A stretch of 62,000 nt of DNA from Bolinopsis microptera (taxonomy: Eukaryota; Ctenophora; Tentaculata; Lobata; Bolinopsidae). Positions 11,035 through 21,782 of the stretch are shown piece by piece. Each line of letters starts with the position of its first letter. The first letter of the stretch is position 1. The translations under genes and the position numbers were made by a program. Location of the stretch: NCBI RefSeq assembly GCF_026151205.1, contig NC_087077.1, forward strand, positions 1-62,000, in the 5' to 3' direction. The notes below the pieces were generated by a model. It searched no databases and had not been told where the DNA came from. It worked only from the letters and a program-made list of their open reading frames with translations.

Positions 11035-13064
11035 TTAAAGGACCAGTTAACTGAAAAAAAAGTTATCCTCATATTTTGACAGATTGTGACAAATAGCAAA
11101 CTAAGCAACGAGTCGAAATTCCTAAATCTCTAACTGCTCTCTAACGCGTGTAATTAGCGTTTGTATTATTTTGGCGATGACGTCATAAAGTCCCTTGCGC
11201 GCACTGAGTAGCTCGTGAGACTGTATTTTACAGGTAGAAAATGGACATAATACAATGTTTCTCCCCCAAATAACTCGAAAAGTAAGTATTTTAGGGTACA
11301 TGTTGCTTCATAAGTTGTATATAAACATGGCCATTCTGCACAATTTGCACTCATTCAAAAATCTGTAGGGCCTTCATAGCCCAATTTACGAGATGCCCAT
11401 ATTTTAGCATGATTTCTGGAACCGAAAATCAGTTTTTCGCCAATAACTGAAAAAGTAAGCACTTTAAGGCATATGTTTGTTCGTAAGTCATATATTAATA
11501 TGCTAATTGCGGTTCTTTTGCACCCTGTCTAAAGACTCTATCACGATCCTATCAAAAATGGGCTCAGCACCACGCCCAAAATGGTTTTTGGCAAATTTCT
11601 CGAAAAGTAAGGATTTTAGGCCATGTGTTGCTCAGTAACTCCTATATAAACAAGCATATGCCGCTTGGTTTAAGCCTATTTAGAAGTCTCTACGACCTTT
11701 AGAAGCAAGGGGTCGGTTACGTTGTTGGGTCAATATGGGCGTGGCCCTCCTGGGTTTTCTCCACGGTCAAAAAATGTCTCCAAACGAAAATCGTTTATTC
11801 ATACCTTCAGGAAGGTCTGTGCAAAGTTTCGTGAGTATTTGAACATTTGCAGGTTCATTTCCATAAATGTCCATAAATGACTGGACTACACAACTTTAGA
11901 GTTAACTTTAGAGAAACTCTTAAGTCATTTATCTCAAATTAAGCTGTTAGTGTCCATGATCAACCTGTGGCGACAATGTTTAACGTGAAATGTAAAAATC
12001 AGGAGTAATATAAAAAGTGTATTTTTAGATTAAAGTGCTAGCTCATAGTTTTAGAATTGTATAGATTAACGTTGGTCGTTTAGCCATCTAACAATCGATC
12101 GTGCCGTAATATATGGCCAGAGAATAATAGGGTCTTGGAAATTCTATAGTTGTTCAGTGGGTCGATTGACTGAACACGTTTGCACTTGGTATTTAAACTT
12201 ACCAGTAGTTTATTTATGTTATGTACCGATGATAATGCAATTAGGATAACAACTAGGTAAGCCGTAAGTCTAATTCAAAACACACCGCACACCGTACACA
12301 CCAATCAGTATTACTATTTGGTAGACCGGGTATTTTGGCGGGAATTCTGTTCCCACGGCACTGTTCTGATAGAAGCTACTTCTACTAATAATCCCAGAGG
12401 AACGGCCGTAAAGTAGCCAGACTTCTTGTCTCCTGTACTGGCTGACACATGTGGATTAAAGTTAGAAATTCCGCTATGATATAAATATAATTGCTCTCGG
12501 AATTGAACAAACTCCTACTTATCTAGATCCTTTCTAAACTCGTTAGAGTTTCATGGACTGGGGAAAAATAATCGGTACAGTCTCCCTGCTTGTGTAATTA
12601 AGCAATGAAAACAATCCAAAATTATCACATTATATGACATAAGTTGTAATAGCAGAAACTTTCTAACCGTACATTCACCCGCCACTGTTCAAGAAATTAT
12701 GTCACTGTTTAAAATCATGACGTGAGCACTGTACATACAATCAGCTATTCCTTTAGTTAGGATGATAGCCAAAACTATAAGGATTTTGGAGAACTAGGGT
12801 AATAGTCATAATTCTAAAATTTGAGTGAGTTACACGTGTTTTATTGACGATGATAAACATTTGCAATGTATTACGCTATGCAAGCGCGCACTGAGGGACT
12901 TTATGACGTCACGACGCCACAGCTTATTATTGCAATAACACGCGTTACACGTACGCTAGAGAATTGGTTCTTTCGGCGATACGATTCTTTACCAGTTTGT
13001 CACAGCTGATTTAAATCTTAGCCAAATTGGAGACTACAAATTTTTCAGTTAACTGGTCCTTTAA
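11035..13064. mobile_element. Non-autonomous TTAA-flanked DNA transposon A, about 2.0 kb
   Basis: TTAA at 11035-11038 and at 13061-13064 flank perfect 16-bp terminal repeats, AGGACCAGTTAACTGA. The subterminal 150 bp on each side also pair imperfectly, for instance GATGACGTCATAAAGTCCCT against the facing strand near 12885-12915. A TTAA target duplication is typical of piggyBac-superfamily elements, but no transposase frame exists inside, so this is a non-autonomous derivative and the family assignment is inferred. The mirror copy spans about 28564-30642. Confidence 0.7.
11275..11740. repeat. Three diverged internal repeats, about 150-175 bp each
   Basis: Inside the TTAA element, units starting near 11275, 11449 and 11601 share the pattern AAAAGTAAG...TTTTAGG...TGTTGCT...TATATAAAC followed by a CACGCCC/GGGCGTGG block in some units. 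They are diverged tandem copies with no coding potential. Confidence 0.55.
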
Positions 13065-13183
13065 AGAGCAATGCTAATATTGCAATTGATTCTATAACAA
13101 AGCAAGCAATAAAGAACACGATAATGCTATCAAAGTTTTCTATTTTTATCTTTGAAGTTCGAATTTTACCGATATTAATTTTA

Positions 13184-13900
13184 TTAAAGGATGACGTAAT
13201 GCTACCTTGTACTGTGTATCTGGGGCATGCTTGTATTGCGCTATGTCATATGTAATTGCTCTGTGAAAGTTTGGAATCTCTATCTACTTCCTACGCCACG
13301 CTACAGCTAAATTAAGAAAGTGATGCGTTACGTAGAACGTTCCTATGCTCAAAGGGACTGCCCTCTCAGTACTGTGTAAACACACTATTTAAGTATCTAG
13401 CAGACGTGATCGTCCGATTTTTATACGGTTTGCTTCGGCTTCCGGATCATGTTTTGTGTCCGTTTTTGTCCGTTCGTTTTTGTCCGTTCGGTACCACTAC
13501 TATATTTTCAAAACGGACATAATATGTATGTTCATATGTAAGCCTCTTGATTATATAAAGTAGGGCGGACAAAAACGGACAAAAAAAGTTATGAAAATAA
13601 CATTTAGATGCTTCCTCCTCCTCAGCAGTCCTCAGTCCTCCTTCTCCTCCTCAGCAGTCCTCCTCCTAAGTCCTCGTCCTCGTCCTCAGTATTCCTCCTC
13701 CTCCTCCTCAGCAGTACTCAGTCGGCAGTCCTCCTCCTCCTCCTCAGCAGTCGTCAGTCCTCCTTCTCCTCCTCCTCAGCAGTCCTCAGTCCTCCTCCTC
13801 TTCCTCCTCCTCCTCCTCCTCCTCCTCCTCCTCCTCCTCCTCCTCCTCCTCCTCCTCCTCCTCCTCCTCCTCCTCCTCCTCCTCCTCCTCCCCCTCCTCC

Positions 13901-13935
<35 letters not shown>

Positions 13936-15187
13936 CTCCTCTTCCTCCTCCTCCGCAGTCCTCAGTCCTCCTGCTCCTCCTCCTCCTCCTCCTCAGCAGT
14001 CCTCAGTCCTCCTCCTCCTCCTCCTCAGCAGTCCTCCTCCTAAGTCCTCGTCCTCGTCCTCCTAAGTCCTCGTCCTCGTCCTCCTCAGCAGTCCTCAGTC
14101 CTTCTCCTCCTCCTCAGCAGTCCTCAGTCCTCCTTCTCCTCCTCCTCAGGCCTCAGCAGTCCTCAGTCCTCCTCCTCCTCCTCCTCCTCCTCCTCCTCCT
14201 CCTCCTCCTCCTCCTCCTCCTCCTCCTCCTCCTCCTCCGCAGTCCTCAGTCCTCAGTCCTCCTCCTCCTCCTCCTCCTCCTCAGCAGTCCTCCTCCTAAG
14301 TCCTCGTCCTCGTCCTCGTCCTCCTAAGTTCTCGTCCTCCTCAGTATTCCTCCTCCTCCTCCTCAGCAGTCCTCAGTCCTTCTCCTCCTCCTCAGCAGTC
14401 CTCAGTCCTCCTTCTCCTCCTCCTCAGCAGTCCTCAGTCCTCCTCATCCTCCTCCTCCTCCTCCTCCTCCTCCTCCTCCTCCTCCTCCTCCTCCTCCTCC
14501 TCCTCCTCCTCCTCCTCCTCCTCCTCCTCCTCCTCAGCTCCTCCTCCTCCTCCTCCTCCTCCTCCTCCTCCTCCTCCTCCTCCTCCTCCTCCTCCTCCTC
14601 AATCCTCATCCTCCTCAGTTCTCCTCCTCCTCAGCCCTCCTCCTCCCCGATACTCATCCTCCTCTTCAGCTCCTACTCAGTCCTCCTCCTCATCTTCCTC
14701 CTCATTAGTCCTCCTCCTCATCAGTCCTCCTCCTCCTCCTGAGTCCTCCCGAGTCCTCCTCCTGAGTCCTCCTCCATCCCCAGCCGGAAAATGCAAAGTC
14801 TCCTTACCGGGAGCAATTTACTCGCGGATTTAGAGCGTTTTAATGGATTTTTTATGGTTTTAAAGTCTGTTCTATGTCAAATACCGACGTAAAACTTTCT
14901 CATACAATTATGTTAATTAATTTAACGATCCAAACGTTACAAAAATAAAATATTGAGCCTTCTAACGAACGGAAAAAAGAAGGCAAACATCACATAAACA
15001 CTGTACTGAGAGGGAACAACATTTCAAACTAGGAACTAGAAATTTAGTGTGCGTGATATCTCCATTAAATGTGGAAGCTAGAAATTCCGTTCTTTAATCA
15101 TATTAGGGTATGCGAGGCCTAAGTTAACGTAACATGCACCACAAAATCTTTGCCAAAAGTTAAAAACTCATTTACGTCATCCTTTAA
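13184..15187. mobile_element. TTAA-flanked element B containing the TCC-rich satellite
   Basis: TTAA at 13184-13187 is followed by AGGATGACGTAA, and the inverse TTACGTCATCCT precedes TTAA at 15184-15187, giving 12-bp terminal repeats with a TTAA duplication. Pairing does not extend far inward, so support is weaker than for element A, which lies 120 bp upstream. A second inverted pair inside (TTTTTGTCCG near 13462-13490 and CGGACAAAAA near 13563-13587) may mark a nested piece. The bulk is microsatellite DNA; there is no transposase frame. Confidence 0.5.
13611..14775. repeat. 1.2-kb TCC microsatellite with CAGTCC interruptions
   Basis: Long uninterrupted (TCC)n runs near 13805-13950, 14168-14238 and 14445-14600 are separated by a higher-order phrase made of CAGCAGTCCTCAGTCC and TAAGTCCTCGTCC pieces. 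Proline, leucine or serine homopolymer frames across it are artefacts of the repeat. The mirror (GGA)n tract is at about 26780-27960 and differs substantially in length and phrase order, as expected if base-calling failed in such DNA. Confidence 0.9.
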
Positions 15188-15287
15188 GGATTTGTCATGA
15201 CTCATTGTTTCTGCATTTTTGAAAATTAAATTCAATTAATGATATTGTAACTATATAATGATGATGTAACAAGGTTACATAGCATAG

Positions 15288-15967
15288 GAGCATAATTCAA
15301 GTATGCAGAGTGCAGACAAATATTACTTTTGTTATCTTGCCAAATTTATCGCCGATAACCGATATTATCGCGATAATTTTGAAAAAGTTATTGATTATCG
15401 CGATAAAAGAAATTGTACCGATAATGGCAACCCTAATTAGCTTCCTCCGTGTGACCACGGGCTTTTTAGTCTATATTATAATTCAAAGAATTATTCTGTC
15501 TGTACGACCGCCCACGTCCAAATTTGATGAGAAATAGGAAGTTGCATATATGCTATAGTAACTAAAGTGACGAGGGTTGTTGAACGTGCAAAGATTTTTG
15601 GAATGGCATTTTGATCGTTTTTGTTGTTATTACGTTGTGTTCAGTGCGGGGGGGGGGGGGGGGGTCATATTTTCTTCCAAAACACAGTTAGTACTTTTGT
15701 ACTAAGTGGTGGGTCTGCTGCTCATTTCCCAGAAAAACAGTTAGTACATGGTAATAAGGGGGGTGTCCAACCCCAAAAAACCCATTTTACCTCTAATTTC
15801 AATTTTGGTAATGGTTTTTGAGGTTTTTTTTGGGTTTTAAAAAATTTGTTTCCTTTTTTGTAACTTTTTGTCTAATTCGACTACATTGAAAACAAAACCC
15901 CTACTAAATAGTGGGTATAATTTGCCCATTTCTCAATGTTTAATGAGCTGTTTAAAGCAATTTTTAA
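15288..15967. other. Repeat-derived intergenic block with TATCGCGATA palindromes
   Basis: Two perfect palindromes TTATCGCGATAA lie at 15365-15376 and 15395-15406 with a related TTATCGCCGATAA nearby. Downstream, 15435-15645 is similar to 18485-18715, so it belongs to the Rag-locus duplication. A G run of about 18 interrupts it at 15645-15663. No gene is visible. Confidence 0.5.
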
Positions 15968-15969
15968 AA

Positions 15970-16320
15970 CTCTAAATGATAGCAGCAGCTAAATATATGT
16001 CTTGCATCATGAAACTTTCAAGACGACCAATAATGTTTAGCCATGATCAATGCATATTTTTAGAATATATTCTGAATACTAAATGATAGAAATTCCCGAC
16101 TTTCCTGCAAACAGTAATTGGAATGCGAAATAGTATATTGCAAATAATTCATTCAAAAATTAACTGTAAATTATTTGCGATATGTTTATTAAAATGTTTT
16201 TTCTCTAGGAATGTATGTTGATGATGATAATGACCAAATTCCTAACTCCTATAGTCTAGTATGTAAAATTACTACTAACTTCACTCCTGTTACCACGGGC
16301 TTTCTAGTGATTTATAAAGT
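15970..16320 (+). repeat. Duplicated block, copy 2 (Rag upstream intron and exon)
   Basis: Counterpart of 8393-8736, without the MITE insertion. It gives the empty-site sequence AAAGTAAGAGTC at 16317-16328. Confidence 0.85.
16209..16258 (+). CDS. Rag-type GTPase coding exon 1, duplicate copy b
   Basis: Acceptor TTCTCTAG precedes GA-ATG and the frame reads [16 protein letters not shown] up to CTA, followed by a GTATGT donor. It differs from the 18966 copy by one Asp-to-Asn change and by a Gln-to-Leu change at the last codon. Splice signals are preserved, so it may be a usable alternative exon or simply a recent relic. Confidence 0.5.
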
Positions 16321-16523
16321 AAGAGTCAATGATAATTACAAATTGAAATACGAGTTTGCAAACGGAAGAGTTAATAATAGGATAATAGAAGGAACTTGAG
16401 CAGTTAAATAAATATACAGTTACAATTATTGAGCGCCATTTTTGCAAAATAAAATCCCCAAAGTTGCCTAAAAGTATACATGCCAAAATATTCTTCATGC
16501 CAAAGTGAGCAAAGGAACTTATT

Positions 16524-17558
16524 TTACTTTCTATGCATCGGTAAAGGAAAATCAGGGTGGGAGAAGTTGCTGTAGTCCATTAAAGCGAAATCCGCTTTGT
16601 AAATGTGGTACAACCTATCAATGACCTGGTGATCCTGTTGAGATAGCCACTCCCTGGACAGAACAGCCGAGGACTGCAATCTAGGATCACTAACAGAGTC
16701 ATATGCACCAGACAGCTGCAGAGTAGTGTTTATCTTCTGGTTAATGTCCTTGTTAAGCACACTGCTGTACTCCAAAGGTATGACGTAGTCGTATCTAGCT
16801 GAATGGATGCACAGTTGGAGGTGCTGGGGTGTAAAGTGGTCGTTTAACTTATTAGGATTGTCCACCAGCCATCTCAGATACTGGTTAAAAGTGGGGTGTG
16901 TTCCGCTATTGGTCATGTTATCTCGCAGGTTCATCTCATGTGCTATTCTCCGGGCTAATCCTCTGAAAGCAGGTCTCCCAGGTGTAGCCTCGCCGGAAAG
17001 TTTGTCTCTGTACCCAGAGACTAACCTGGTCCAGGGGTTGCGAACCACTGCAAAACTGAAAATATTTTCACCTCTTTTAACTGCCTTCCTAACGTCAGCA
17101 GCATTTGAATGAGCGTCTAACCGGAACTCATCGGAATACAACTTGTGAATGGTATTGACTTGACTTGGTCCTAAACTCATGTTTAAGGTACCTTCCGCTC
17201 TCATTAGGAACTCTTTCCAGTTTGAAGACCCGGATTTGGGGATGCCTGTGAATATGGTCTTGATTTTAGGAAAATAGTAAGTATGTCTTGGTTTCCTGCA
17301 TTTCCATTTGTTGGGTGGACTAACAGCTTTATAGTTTAACATAGCCATAGTCCGGTTTATTTGCTGTTCGATCCACTGGTGAGAAGGTGGAGTGAGATGA
17401 AGATCATTGGTAACATTGCCTTTTGAATATTCACTTGAAATGACAGACCCTAAGTTTGGTTTCAAGAAGAGGATAAAAATAACAGAGACAAGAGTCCAAA
17501 AAATGAGAATTTTGTACAGTTTTTCTCTCTTTCGGTTATGTTCACGAACTTCTGCCAT
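16524..17558 (-). CDS. Carbohydrate sulfotransferase (CHST8-14/HNK-1ST type), copy B
   Basis: An intact 344-residue paralogue of the gene at 9474-10508, with the ATG at 17558. It has the same layout: basic tail (EHNRKREK), membrane anchor at about residues 14-33, PAPS loops IPKSGSSNWKEFL and VVRNPWTRLVSGYRDKL, conserved sequons, and C-terminus ending PLPMHRK. The 20 amino-acid differences cluster in the first 90 and last 95 residues; the catalytic middle carries only a Gly/Asp and a Val/Ala change. Both copies keep every recognisable cofactor residue and are probably functional. It lies antisense between Rag exon copies b and c. The mirror copy (24004-25054) is shattered by indels. Acceptor glycan unknown. 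Confidence 0.9.
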   Translation of the reverse strand: MAEVREHNRKREKLYKILIFWTLVSVIFILFLKPNLGSVISSEYSKGNVTNDLHLTPPSHQWIEQQINRTMAMLNYKAVSPPNKWKCRKPRHTYYFPKIKTIFTGIPKSGSSNWKEFLMRAEGTLNMSLGPSQVNTIHKLYSDEFRLDAHSNAADVRKAVKRGENIFSFAVVRNPWTRLVSGYRDKLSGEATPGRPAFRGLARRIAHEMNLRDNMTNSGTHPTFNQYLRWLVDNPNKLNDHFTPQHLQLCIHSARYDYVIPLEYSSVLNKDINQKINTTLQLSGAYDSVSDPRLQSSAVLSREWLSQQDHQVIDRLYHIYKADFALMDYSNFSHPDFPLPMHRK

Positions 17559-17599
17559 GGATATTGGACAACTAGTTCTGGACTCAGCTCTGGTCTGAA

Positions 17600-18480
17600 A
17601 AATTGAAATTATTACAACTTAAATTAAGTCTCCATTCAATGCAAAGCTACAACTATACTCGAAGAAACTGATTTTAAAATAAGCGAACGAATAAATTGAA
17701 ATGCTTATGTTGAACGATAACAGTAAGGTTGCCCGTATTATATGTTTTCTTAACTAAAACTTTTCACTTTATCTAAAGATACGCGCTTTGTTGAGGCAAA
17801 TGTAAACAGTAAAATAGTTAAGGTCGAACATTAACAGGAAACTAGTTACTTTTCAAACCGCATGAAGAGTGCAATTATCAAAAAAATTGGGAACGTGCTT
17901 TCCTGAAGGGGTGAAAATATCATCCAGGGCTTCCCAAAAAAAGGGCTACTTATTTCAACTTAACATTAACATAAACGTGCTCAACAAATGGATATTGGAT
18001 TTAAACCATTTTTAGGACGCCTAATTACCATTATCACAGGAAGTGTAAACCCGTGTAAATGACGTGTTAACCATTGCTACATGGGGAAATGGCTATTTAA
18101 TGCTTAGGATATAGATACTGATATACATCTGATATACATCTGATACAATACAATATTTATATTTTTCTGAACTATTTAAATTATTTATCTTATTATCGTC
18201 CGCTCCCCTACGATATTTCACGTGCCTGCATCACATGATTAAAACACTTTGGTTTTCCTTTCTGAACCAGCATGAGTCGCGGAAGTCGTAACAAATAATT
18301 TGAGGAAGAAAATATGGACAGAACTGAACAAGAACAAAAACCACATTAAAAAACTGAGGAATCAGGAGAACTCTGCAACCCAATTTTGTGGTAATTATGT
18401 TGTGTTTAAATTGTTTACATTTAAATCGGCTGTATCTTCGGTTGGGATGAATATTTCTGTATGTGATTTATTTTAAAGAA
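17600..18480. other. 5' flank of sulfotransferase copy B; no gene recognised
   Basis: Noncoding AT-rich sequence. It diverges completely from the 5' flank of copy A, which shows that the duplication breakpoint lies just upstream of the sulfotransferase start. No promoter element can be called with confidence. Confidence 0.4.
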
Positions 18481-18965
18481 TACTACTAGCTTCCTCCCTT
18501 TTAACACGAGCTTTCTAATCATTATTATAATTCAAAGAATTATTCTAGTCTGTCTGTCTGTATGTACGACCGCCCACGTGCAAATTAGGTAAACAAATAG
18601 AAGTTGCATAGTAACCATAGTAACGAGAGTTGTTGAACGTGCACCTGCAAAGATTGTTGGAATGGAATTTTGATCGTTTTTGTTGTTATTACGTTGTGTT
18701 CAGTGCGAGCTACATCTTAATCGGTTGTATCTTCGGTTGTGACTTGCGATGGATATTTTTTGATTCGATAAAAACTGACCGCCATGAATTCTTGTATCAT
18801 GACACTTTCAAAACGACCAATAATGTTTAGCCATGATCAATGCATATTTATAGAATATATTCTGAATACTAAATGATAGTTTATTGCAAATAATGCATTA
18901 CAAAATTAATTGCAGATTATTCATTATTATTGTACGATATATTTATCGAAAGGATTTTTCTCTAG

Positions 18966-20605
18966 GAATGTATGTTGATGATGATGATGACCAAATTCCT
19001 AACTCCTACAGTCAAGTATGTAAAATTAAACTCGTAATTTAAAATATTTGTTGTGATCAACTGTAATCATAGAGCTGTAAATATCAGACTTTCACATTCG
19101 GCCTAATTAAATGAGGTCTTATCTCTAAAACATAATATACAGTGTAGAAGAATGCGAGATTTCGAGTAATAATGCAATGTCTCAAATAAATAATGATTTT
19201 AAAGGATCTTAGTTACACAATACAAGTTTTATCACCACGAAGAATCTCAGAACCCTCAAAAAACCATTCAAATCATTTCCCCATCACCACACATTCCAAA
19301 ATTCATTAGATCAATGAACATTTCAGAGACCTATAACACAAGCCATAAACCCTCCTCCACTGGATGATCCCGAAGTAGAAGAAGACATTAATGATGTCAA
19401 ACCTAAAATACTACTTTTTGGTCTGCGAAGAAGTGGCAAAACCAGTATCAGGAAGGTGGTGTTTCATAAGATGAGTGCAAATGAGACGATATTTCTGGAA
19501 AGCACCACCAAGGTAGAGTTCACTTTCTTGATTTTATCAAACTGGTTTGACTTGCTTTTTTATCACACATTGCAGCTCTAGTTGATATTGTTGTGCTGTT
19601 GATTTTAACCACATTCTAACATTCCAGTTGGAGCACGAGGACGTTTCTAAGAACTGTTTTATAGACTATGTTATCTACGATTTTCCTGGGCAAGTAGGTA
19701 TCAAAATAATGTTAACATTTCAGTACATATTTATATGTATAATCATATCTTGTGTCATTCTCATAATTCTTAGAATTATGTATTAATACTGTTACAATAT
19801 ATCTCTTATCAGCAATTTTAGATAGATGTTTTTTCATAGAAAAAGGCTTTTTTACCACGATTGAAAATTTGTCTTAAAACTCTTTCGAAATCAATATCCT
19901 GATTCTGTGTAATAACGTACATTATAATACATACTGATAATGATAATTTTGTCGACCGCAGGGATCCTATTTCCCTGACTAATTGCGTTTCGACCACGGC
20001 CCTCTCGGTACAGCTTTCACTGTAGCATAGGTGGGCACAACCCCAACCATCTCCTGTGCCGCGAGATTTATGAAGCATTCTGCTTTAATTCTACACATAC
20101 CTAAATAAAAACTCGTGCAAAGTAGCAAAAATCCATTTCATACTTTTATGAAAGTTACTGCAAACCTGGCAGCTCATCTAGATACAAATTATGAACTGTT
20201 ACGTACAAAACCTGAAGATTTTATCAGAATCAACGAAATGTTCACCTAAAGTAAGCTCTCATCCCCATTCTGTTTTACCAACCATTTTTCAGGCAGACGC
20301 ATTGGAGGACTCGGCAATAGACTACTCACATATTTTTGATGGAAAATGTGCTCTTATTTTTGTTATCGATGTTTTGGAAGAATATAAGGTACTTCTAGTT
20401 TGATATTAACCCGTTTATTTTGTATCATTTAGATAGTGTTTGTTAATTATGCGTGAAATATTATTTTTACTTAATTTTAGATACTGATTACAGCTTTTAA
20501 GTTAAAGTAGACGTTTTACAAAATGTTATATTTCAGGAGGCATTAGATAAAATAGTTAACACACTCGTTGGTCTGGATAACAAGGGAATGCTTGAAAATA
20601 TTGAG
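18966..20605 (+). CDS. RRAGC/D-like: RagC/D-type GTPase, coding exons 1-5 (gene incomplete)
   Basis: Five coding segments are joined by phase-0 introns with GT/AG borders: ATG 18968-19015, 19327-19512, 19628-19693, 20293-20388 and 20537-20605, giving 155 residues. An acidic N-terminus (MYVDDDDDQ) leads into [16 protein letters not shown], whose GLRRSGKS/T P-loop is diagnostic of RagC/D, then [16 protein letters not shown] and YDFPGQ (switch II/G3). After that comes [18 protein letters not shown], aligning with the RagC DYEMIFRGTGALIYVID strand. RagC/D pairs with RagA/B to signal amino-acid supply to TORC1 at the lysosome. The region between DFPGQ and DYSHIF is divergent. The G4/G5 motifs and the C-terminal roadblock domain are absent because exon 5 lies in the spacer of the inverted repeat and no further exon follows. 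The 5' UTR exon is also not located. Two extra exon-1 copies lie upstream. Confidence 0.85.
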
Positions 20606-21386
20606 GTACGGTGTTTTAATCTACGTAAAAAGGTTTGCACACTTTGCCGGTCCATGACTAAAGTTTCCTGAAACTGTGTTATGGTCGCCTCATCACGTGA
20701 CAGATACCATGGTCCGAAAATATTCCACAGTTCGATTTTTTGTAAAACTCGGTTAATCTGATGTAACAGATTTGAGAGTAGAGACTTCAGACTTTGTACC
20801 AACAATCTTCTATTTATCTCCAAGATACCCAGCAAATTTTGCGATAAAATAACCACATGACTTGAAGTTGTGGGCCGATAAAGTATGCACAGCGTTTTAT
20901 AAAAAACTCCGTACTGTTATAATGTTATAGTTCTAGGTGGTCCGTGGTGTAAATTGAAAAGAGTCACATGCTAACGTGAATGTTTTGATCGTAGGTCAAT
21001 TCCGGCACATACTTCGAAAGGGTCTACTTTATATTTGAGAGCACGTTTCCTTGATTTGTGTATGCGATTTGTATGCGATTTCACCCCTGTATGCGATTTG
21101 TGTTCCGGGGTATTTGGAACAGGTTTAGGGGTTTAAATAGTTAGTACCTGTCCCAAACCATCATAAAAATCAAGTTTCGACCTCCCAACCCACTCGGGCC
21201 ACTCCCAGGGGCCACGCCCATCCCAAAATAGCTGAAATCCAGGTCAAATCAAGATTGAAAATCTTTACCCCCGTATGCGATTTATGTTCCGGGGTAGGTG
21301 GCCCATGTTTTAGTATAAAAATGGGTACTGCCTATCCCAAACCATCATAAAAACCAAGTTTTGACCTCTCAAACCACTCAAGCCAC
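20047..21386 (+). other. Unique spacer (loop) of the inverted repeat
   Basis: This 1.34-kb stretch has no mirror counterpart. It carries Rag exons 4 and 5 and part of the following intron. Its last 300 bp contain two diverged tandem units, beginning CCTGTATGCGATTTGTGTTC near 21086 and CCCGTATGCGATTTATGTTC near 21270, each followed by CCCAAACCATCATAAAAA and a GACCTC block, with a period of about 185 bp. The right arm starts abruptly at TTGGGG (21387). Confidence 0.8.
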
Positions 21387-21782
21387 TTGGGGTTGTGCCA
21401 CCCTATGCTACAGTGAAACGCCTGTCCGAGAGGGCCGTGGTCGAAACGCAATTAGTCGAAATAGTATCCTGCGGTCGACCAAAATATCATTCTCAGTATG
21501 TATTTTAATGTACGTTTATTACACAGAATCAGGATATGTGCTCTTCGCGCCTTCTCCTGCAGTCCCTTTCCCCCATCCAACGACAAATCCCCTTACAATC
21601 GTGCGTAAAAAAAGCACTTCTTCTCCTCATGAAAAAAACATTATCTAAAAATTGCTCGAAAAGAGACATCTATTGTAACAGGTATTAATTAAAAGATTGA
21701 CGACAATTATGAGAATGACACAAGATAAGATTATACATATAAATATGGTACTGAAATGTTAACATTATTTTGATACCTACTT

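Larger units (their letters stand above)
1..20046 (+). repeat. Left arm of a 41-kb inverted repeat (cleaner copy)
   Basis: Every landmark in this segment is found again, reverse-complemented and in mirrored order, in 21387-41740: GPCR fragment, 22-bp minisatellite, SET gene, sulfotransferase pair, TCC tract and Rag exons 1-3. Position 1 pairs with about 41740 and 20046 pairs with 21387. This arm keeps both sulfotransferase frames fully open over 344 codons and has clean splice sites, so it is the better reading. It is not perfect: the SET and GPCR genes in its outer 8 kb still need frame changes to be read through. The arm reaches the window edge, so its true outer limit is unknown. Confidence 0.95.

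Noticed and set aside
13591-14327. Proline-, leucine- and serine-rich open frames of 150-239 codons
   Set aside because: They are translations of a (TCC)n microsatellite; every frame of such a repeat stays open and the mirror arm does not conserve them.
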